NCBI GenBank assembly: GCA_030642635.1
Contig: DAOWNK010000090.1
Span: 1-10,661, forward strand
Source: Pirellulales bacterium
Lineage (GTDB): Bacteria; Planctomycetota; Planctomycetia; Pirellulales; Thermoguttaceae
Direction of reading: 5' to 3'
Length of the DNA stretch: 10,661 bases
The notes under the pieces: model-generated
What the model was told of the DNA's origin: nothing
Database searches by the model: none
Seen by the model: only the letters and a program-made list of their open reading frames with translations
Program-made: the position numbers and the translations under genes
Part shown: in pieces, positions 6,504 to 10,661 of the stretch
How positions within the stretch are numbered: position 1 is the stretch's first letter
Layout of the letters: each line of letters opens with the position of its first letter

Positions 6504-8357
6504 ATGCTCGAAAACGCGGCCGTTATTGCCATCGGGGCGTTTGCCACTCTGATTCTGGCCTACCGCTTCTATGGCCGGTTCATCGCCATGCGGATATACC
6601 GGCTCGATGCCGATCTGCCCACTCCCGCCCATACGATGGAAGATGGTGTGGATTACATCCCTACCCGGGTGCCGGTGCTGTTCGGCCACCACTTCGCCTC
6701 GATTGCCGGATTAGGCCCGATCCTGGGGCCGGCGATCGCCGTGATTTGGGGTTGGGTGCCGGCGGTGCTCTGGGTCATATTCGGCAGCATCTTCATCGGG
6801 GCGGTGCACGACCTGGGCGCACTGACCGTCAGCCTGCGATACCGGGGACACTCGATCGGCGACGTGTGCCGCAACTTGATGGGGCCGCGTGCCCGGCTGC
6901 TTGCACTTTTGATCATCTTCTTCCTGATGTCGCTTGCGATGGGTGCGTTTGTAAACGCGATCTCGGCGTTGTTCGTCAGTTTCAATCCAGACGCTATCAT
7001 CCCGTCGTTCGGGCTGATGCTGGTGGCCATGGCGATGGGCATATCGGTCTACAAGTTCAAGTTCCCGCTGGGGCCGGCGACGGTCGCCGGCCTGGCCGTG
7101 TTCGCCGGGCTGATCGTCTGGGGCGTGCGGCAGCCGGTAACCACTCACGAGTGGTTCACCACGGCGGAAACCCGTGCCGCACTCGAAGACGCACGGGATA
7201 CCGTGTTGACCGAGTTGGCGCCGGGCTTCGAGGCGCCCTACGGCGCCGCGGCCGCCGCGGCACATCTCAGCGCAATCGGAAACACGACGGCCGCCGAGGA
7301 CGTGGAGCGCGCCGTGTCGGCAGCCAAGTACTCCTGGATCGGCGTGCTGCTGCTTTATGGGTTCATCGCCTCGGTGCTGCCGGTGTGGCTGCTGTTGCAA
7401 CCGCGCGACTACATCAACAGCTTCCAGTTGTACTTTGCACTGGGCACAATGCTCGTCGGGCTGACGATCGCCGCGCTGGCCGGTTCGCCGGAGAGCCATA
7501 TCGACGCGGCGATGTTTCGCAACGATGTGCCAGGCGCACCGAGCTGGTGCCCGTTCCTGTTTGTCACCATCGCCTGCGGTGCGGTAAGCGGATTTCACGC
7601 ACTGGTCTCAAGCGGCACGACCGTCCGGCAACTCAATCGCAGCACCGACGCGCTGCCGATCGGCTACGGCGCCATGCTCACCGAAGGTGCGTTGGCGATA
7701 CTGGTCATCATGGCCTGCGCGGCCGGCCTTGGTGCGGTGCACTGGCAGCCGGGCGGGATGTACGCCACATGGGGCGGGATCAAAGGCGCCGGCCTGGCTA
7801 CACAACTCAGTGCGGTGGTGCACGGCGGGGCGAATTTCCTGGCGAACGTCGGCATCCCGACCTCATACGGCAAAGCGCTGTTGGCTGTTACCATAGTCGC
7901 GTTTGCAATGACCACGCTCGACTCGGCCACCCGGCTGCTGAGGTTCAACGTCGAGGAGATTTGCCGCTCGGTGAAGCTCGACGTGCTGGCCAACCGATAC
8001 TTCGCCTCGCTTGTGGCGGTCTCCGGCATTGCATTGTTCGGACTGGCGCCGGCCGGAAAAAGCCTGTGGACGTTGTTCGGCTCGACCAACCAACTGCTGG
8101 CCTCGCTAACGCTGTTGACGATCAGCGTGTTCCTGTATAAACTCAACCGACCGATTGTCTACACCATCGTGCCGATGGTGCTGATGCTGATCGTGTCGGT
8201 TTGGGCAATGACGTTGCAGTTGGTCGGTTTTTGGACGAAACAAAACTGGCTGCTGGTTGTTGTCTCGGTGATCGTGCTGGCGATGTCGTTCTGGCTGATC
8301 GTCGAGGCGTTGCTTTCGTTCGCCCGAGGCCGCGAAGGACTCGATTGCGATGTTTAG
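6504..8357 (+). CDS. cstA: CstA/BtsT-family carbon starvation transporter
   Basis: This 617-residue polytopic inner-membrane protein belongs to the carbon starvation CstA family. Characterised members import peptides or pyruvate when preferred carbon runs out. The family core is visible: DGVDYIPT (47-54), GHHFASIAGLGPILGPA (61-77), the VHDLG segment (101-105), HALVSSGTT (365-373), the NVGIPTSYGKALL stretch (448-460) and FGSTNQLLAS (525-534). Hydrophobic helices run through to the C-terminus (about 586-605). An Ala- and Glu-rich soluble insert (about 210-275) interrupts the helices and is specific to this protein as far as I can see. The start at ATG 6504 is supported by CGGAG (6492-6496) seven bases upstream. 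It is divergent from trxB, with tRNA-Leu 86 bases downstream. The symbol reflects the family; the true substrate, pyruvate or peptide, cannot be read from sequence. Confidence 0.93.
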   Translation: MLENAAVIAIGAFATLILAYRFYGRFIAMRIYRLDADLPTPAHTMEDGVDYIPTRVPVLFGHHFASIAGLGPILGPAIAVIWGWVPAVLWVIFGSIFIGAVHDLGALTVSLRYRGHSIGDVCRNLMGPRARLLALLIIFFLMSLAMGAFVNAISALFVSFNPDAIIPSFGLMLVAMAMGISVYKFKFPLGPATVAGLAVFAGLIVWGVRQPVTTHEWFTTAETRAALEDARDTVLTELAPGFEAPYGAAAAAAHLSAIGNTTAAEDVERAVSAAKYSWIGVLLLYGFIASVLPVWLLLQPRDYINSFQLYFALGTMLVGLTIAALAGSPESHIDAAMFRNDVPGAPSWCPFLFVTIACGAVSGFHALVSSGTTVRQLNRSTDALPIGYGAMLTEGALAILVIMACAAGLGAVHWQPGGMYATWGGIKGAGLATQLSAVVHGGANFLANVGIPTSYGKALLAVTIVAFAMTTLDSATRLLRFNVEEICRSVKLDVLANRYFASLVAVSGIALFGLAPAGKSLWTLFGSTNQLLASLTLLTISVFLYKLNRPIVYTIVPMVLMLIVSVWAMTLQLVGFWTKQNWLLVVVSVIVLAMSFWLIVEALLSFARGREGLDCDV

Positions 8358-8374
8358 CAGCCGCCATATGTCGC

Positions 8375-8391
8375 GGTGCGTTTCACGCACC
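8375..8391. terminator. Compact hairpin 17 bases after the CstA-like stop
   Basis: GGTGCGT (8375-8381) and ACGCACC (8385-8391) form a perfect 7-base stem with loop TTC. No T-tract follows, so it is at best a weak terminator or a 3'-end stabiliser. Its plan, a perfect stem with a 3-base loop, is the same as in the family A and B arms. Confidence 0.45.
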
Positions 8392-8443
8392 CTACCAATC
8401 TTTACAACGACCAACCGACCGGTGGTCGCGGCTTTACAGTGAA

Positions 8444-8526
<83 letters not shown>

Positions 8527-8586
8527 CTATACGACGAATTGCATTTGGCGTCGGCTTTCCGGCTGCCTGTTCGTCAAAGGACACAT

Positions 8587-8679
8587 ATGCTACAGTTACA
8601 GTCAAGATATAGGTATAGATATCGGTCCTCGGTCAAGTTTCGGCCAACAGATTGTAATATAGTTCTCCGTGGAGCATGA
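8587..8679 (+). CDS. Possible 30-residue leader peptide overlapping the V-ATPase B start
   Basis: ATG 8587 is preceded by AAAGGA (8576-8581) with five bases between. It opens a 30-codon frame rich in Tyr and Arg (a YRYRYR run) that ends at TGA 8677-8679, just before the preferred subunit B start at 8682. The stop-to-start closeness suggests translational coupling, but the peptide resembles no family I know and could be chance or the remains of a deleted gene. The rest of 8527-8586 shows nothing recognisable. Confidence 0.25.
   Translation: MLQLQSRYRYRYRSSVKFRPTDCNIVLRGA
8671..8674 (+). promoter_or_regulatory. Shine-Dalgarno GGAG supporting ATG 8682
   Basis: GGAG lies seven bases before ATG 8682 but only one base before ATG 8676, so initiation at 8682 is favoured. 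Confidence 0.6.
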
Positions 8680-8681
8680 AT

Positions 8682-10001
8682 ATGTTTGACGACCTGATTC
8701 GATACACGCGGGTTCTTGCCATCGTCGGCGACATTCTCAAGGTGCGTGCCGAGGACGTGGGATTCGGCGACTTGGCGCTGGTCGAGAACTGGGACGGCGA
8801 GGAGTCATTGGCCCAGGTGATTCAACTTGAAGGCGACGAGGTTTCGTTACAAGTTTTCAGCGGCGGCAGGGGCATCTCGACTGATGCGAAGGTGCGTTTT
8901 CTCGGCCATCCCATGCAGGTGACGTACTCGCCGAACATCTTGGGGCGAGTTTTTCGCGGTTCGGGAGAGCCGCTGGACAACGGCCCGATGCTTTCCGAAG
9001 ACCCTCACATCGACATCGGTGGTCCGGCCGTCAACCCGACAATGCGGATATTGCCCACGAAAATGATCCACACGAAAGTTCCGATGATCGACCTGTTCAA
9101 CTGCCTGGTCGAGAGTCAGAAGCTTCCGATTTTCTCGATTGCCGGTGAGCCTTACAACCAGCTTTTGGCGCGTATTGGAATTCAGGCCGACGCCGACATC
9201 ATTGTCTTCGGCGGTTTGGGACTGATCTTCGACGACTATCATTTCTTCCGCACGCGATTTGAAGAGGAGGGCATCTTCTCTCGCGTGGTGATGTTTGTGA
9301 ACCAGGCGTCCGACCCGCTGGTTGAACGTCTGTTGGTTCCGGACATGGCGTTGAAGGTGGCGGAGCGATTCGCCGTGGAGGAATCAAAACGCGTGTTGGT
9401 ATTGCTGACCGACATGACGGCGTACGCCGACGCGTTGAAAGAGATCGGCATTACCTTGGAGCGAGTGCCGGCGAACCGCGGTTACGTGGGCGACCTTTAC
9501 AGTCAATTGGCCCAGCGGTACGAGCGAGCGTGTGATTACAAGGGGGCCGGCTCGGTGACGATCCTGGCCGTGACCACGATGCCCGGCGACGACGTCACGC
9601 ACCCGGTGCCCGACAACACGGGCTATATCACCGAAGGCCAGTTTTACCTGCACGACGACGTCATCGACCCGTTCGGCTCTTTGTCGCGACTGAAGCAACA
9701 GGTGATCGGCAAAGTGACTCGCGAGGATCACTCCCAGATTATGAACACGATGATACGGTTTTACTCGGCGGCCAAAGAAGCTCAGCAGAAGCAGGCGATG
9801 GCCTTCGAGTTGTCCCCTTTCGATCACAAGGCGGTGAAGTTCGGCAAGTTGTTTTATGATCGGTTTATGAACCTTGAAGTGTCGATGGTCTTGAACGATG
9901 CTTTGGACCTTTGCTGGAAAACGCTGGCCGAGTGTTTCGAGCCGCAGGAACTGCTGATGAAGCAGGCACTTATAGATAAGTATTATCCCAAAGAAAGTTG
10001 A
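8682..10001 (+). CDS. atpB: V-type ATPase subunit B (non-catalytic head subunit)
   Basis: This 439-residue subunit B of a bacterial V/A-type ATPase alternates with catalytic subunit A in the cytoplasmic A3B3 head. The fold order is visible: beta-barrel domain (about 10-78), nucleotide-binding domain, and C-terminal helical domain. Where catalytic subunits have a P-loop it reads LPIFSIAGEPYNQ (148-160), with no GKT, as expected for B. Conserved blocks follow: VLLTDMTAYADALKE (240-254), VPANRGY (262-268), TTMPGDDVTHPVPDNTG (298-314) and FGSLSRLKQ (331-339), whose Arg336 is the interface arginine. The wording is close to chlamydial subunit B, pointing to the PVC group. ATG 8682 is preferred because GGAG lies seven bases upstream. 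Its operon partners A, E, I and K are absent from this window: a tRNA precedes it, and only a subunit D fragment follows. Whether it still serves an ATPase is unknown. Confidence 0.95.
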   Translation: MFDDLIRYTRVLAIVGDILKVRAEDVGFGDLALVENWDGEESLAQVIQLEGDEVSLQVFSGGRGISTDAKVRFLGHPMQVTYSPNILGRVFRGSGEPLDNGPMLSEDPHIDIGGPAVNPTMRILPTKMIHTKVPMIDLFNCLVESQKLPIFSIAGEPYNQLLARIGIQADADIIVFGGLGLIFDDYHFFRTRFEEEGIFSRVVMFVNQASDPLVERLLVPDMALKVAERFAVEESKRVLVLLTDMTAYADALKEIGITLERVPANRGYVGDLYSQLAQRYERACDYKGAGSVTILAVTTMPGDDVTHPVPDNTGYITEGQFYLHDDVIDPFGSLSRLKQQVIGKVTREDHSQIMNTMIRFYSAAKEAQQKQAMAFELSPFDHKAVKFGKLFYDRFMNLEVSMVLNDALDLCWKTLAECFEPQELLMKQALIDKYYPKES

Positions 10002-10019
10002 ATTAAGAAAATCAATAGC

Positions 10020-10109
10020 AACACAGTGGCACCGGCGTCCCGCCGGTGGAATAAGGTATAGGTGTTGTCACGGCCCGCCACACCGGCGGGACGCCGGCGC
10101 CACTGTGTT
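10020..10109. repeat. Family A paired-palindrome intergenic repeat, copy 3
   Basis: Left arm 10021-10048 and inverted right arm 10081-10108 match at 27 of 28 positions, with one more matching pair outside (10020/10109) and a 32-base spacer. The core is CACCGGCG, TCC, CGCCGGTG. A further outer inverted match, AATCAA (10010-10015) with TTGATT (10114-10119), may mark the true element ends. It separates V-ATPase B from the subunit D/ProV fusion frame, genes that are normally close together. Confidence 0.88.
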
Positions 10110-10162
10110 TTCTTTGATTGTGTTTTACCTGATATCGCCACTAATTCAACAACAACTTTTAC

Positions 10163-10661
10163 ATGGAAACGCTCTCACTCAACAAGAGCTCTTTGAAGAT
10201 CGAACGCGACCGGTTGAGTACGTTTCAACGTTTTCTGCCGTCGCTGGACCTCAAACGCAAACAATTGATGACGGAGTTCAAAAATGCGCAAAAGGTGCTG
10301 GAGATCGTGCGCGCTGAAGGACTCAGCAAACCGGAGGTGCTGGAGCGCTTCGGTTGCGTCGTCGGCGTTCGGGATGCGACCTTCTCGGTCCGCGAGGGCG
10401 AAATATTCTGCATCATGGGGCTGTCGGGGTCGGGCAAATCGACCCTGGTGCGCCACGTCAACCGGCTGATCGAGCCGACAGCGGGCACGATCAGCAGTGG
10501 CGGGCGCGATGTTGGTTCGCTGAGCGCCGAAGAATTGCGCGCGGTTCGCGCCGACAAGATCGGCATGGTTTTTCAAAATATGGCACTGCTGCCGCACCGC
10601 ACGGTGAGCGACAACGTCGTGTTCGCGCTCGAGCTGCGCGGTGTTGACGCATACCGCCGCC
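10163..10661 (+). CDS. V-ATPase subunit D N-terminus fused in frame to a ProV/OpuAA-type ABC transporter ATPase (3' end outside window)
   Basis: One uninterrupted frame of 166 visible codons has two origins. Residues 1 to about 43 read as the N-terminus of V-type ATPase subunit D, the central rotor stalk: LNKSSLKIERDRL (6-18) and RFLPSLDLKRKQL (23-35), as in chlamydial AtpD, and in the position D normally holds after B. From about residue 53 (GLSKPEVLERFG) it is the ATPase of a glycine betaine/proline importer. It has the family's pre-core segment VGVRDATFSVREGEIF (67-82), Walker A GLSGSGKST (86-94), NRLIEPTAG (100-108), the Q-loop VFQNM (136-140) and LPHRTVSDN (143-151). The usual ProV start with its KIFG segment is missing, replaced by subunit D sequence. 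The junction lies at about 10289-10321. No Shine-Dalgarno is visible before ATG 10163. Internal ATG 10268 could be an alternative start. It is a natural deletion fusion or an assembly chimera. Confidence 0.8.
   Translation, partial: METLSLNKSSLKIERDRLSTFQRFLPSLDLKRKQLMTEFKNAQKVLEIVRAEGLSKPEVLERFGCVVGVRDATFSVREGEIFCIMGLSGSGKSTLVRHVNRLIEPTAGTISSGGRDVGSLSAEELRAVRADKIGMVFQNMALLPHRTVSDNVVFALELRGVDAYRR

Noticed and set aside
6176..8140. A 654-codon open frame on the plus strand
   Set aside because: It runs antisense across the trxB start and then out of frame through the CstA-like gene. Its Arg/Gly/Ala-rich low-complexity product is typical of a shadow frame.
10284..10469. A separate small protein starting at ATG 10284
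   Set aside because: It is out of frame with the ProV motifs (Walker A, Q-loop), which belong to the frame open from 10163.

Overview
The window looks like a piece of chromosome from a planctomycete-type bacterium of the PVC group. This is inferred from the gene content. The V-type ATPase subunit B is of the chlamydia-like type. A Tat-exported TIM-barrel sugar epimerase and a GAF-plus-sigma-54 activator are present. The DNA is GC-rich, and almost every intergenic gap carries a palindromic repeat. No marker gene fixes the species.

Layout. Positions 1-1278 (minus) hold a sigma-54 enhancer-binding regulator that is cut by the left edge. It starts at a GTG with a perfect AGGAGG, behind a near-consensus housekeeping promoter. 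Divergent from it is a TauE/SafE-family membrane exporter (1584-2501, plus). It converges on asnS (2573-3967, minus) across a hairpin. Upstream of asnS on the same strand are a Tat-exported sugar-phosphate isomerase/epimerase (4148-5101) and thioredoxin reductase trxB (5287-6336). The three are separated by gaps of about 180 bases filled with palindromes, so they are probably separate transcription units rather than one tight operon. Divergent from trxB is a CstA-family carbon starvation/peptide transporter (6504-8357, plus), followed by tRNA-Leu(TAG) (8444-8526).

The right end is the unusual part. A complete V-type ATPase subunit B gene (8682-10001) stands with no subunit A gene before it. 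After a palindromic repeat, a frame opens at 10163. Its first ~43 residues read as the N-terminus of V-ATPase subunit D, the gene expected to follow B. It then passes in frame into a ProV/OpuAA-type glycine betaine ABC transporter ATPase, which runs off the window. This looks like a collapsed V-ATPase operon ending in a D-ProV gene fusion, unless it is an assembly chimera.

At least seven palindromic intergenic elements were found. Three are copies of one paired-hairpin family (A) and two of a second family (B). One B copy sits inside 18-base outer inverted repeats like a miniature mobile element. A four-run G-quadruplex motif lies just after the trxB stop codon.
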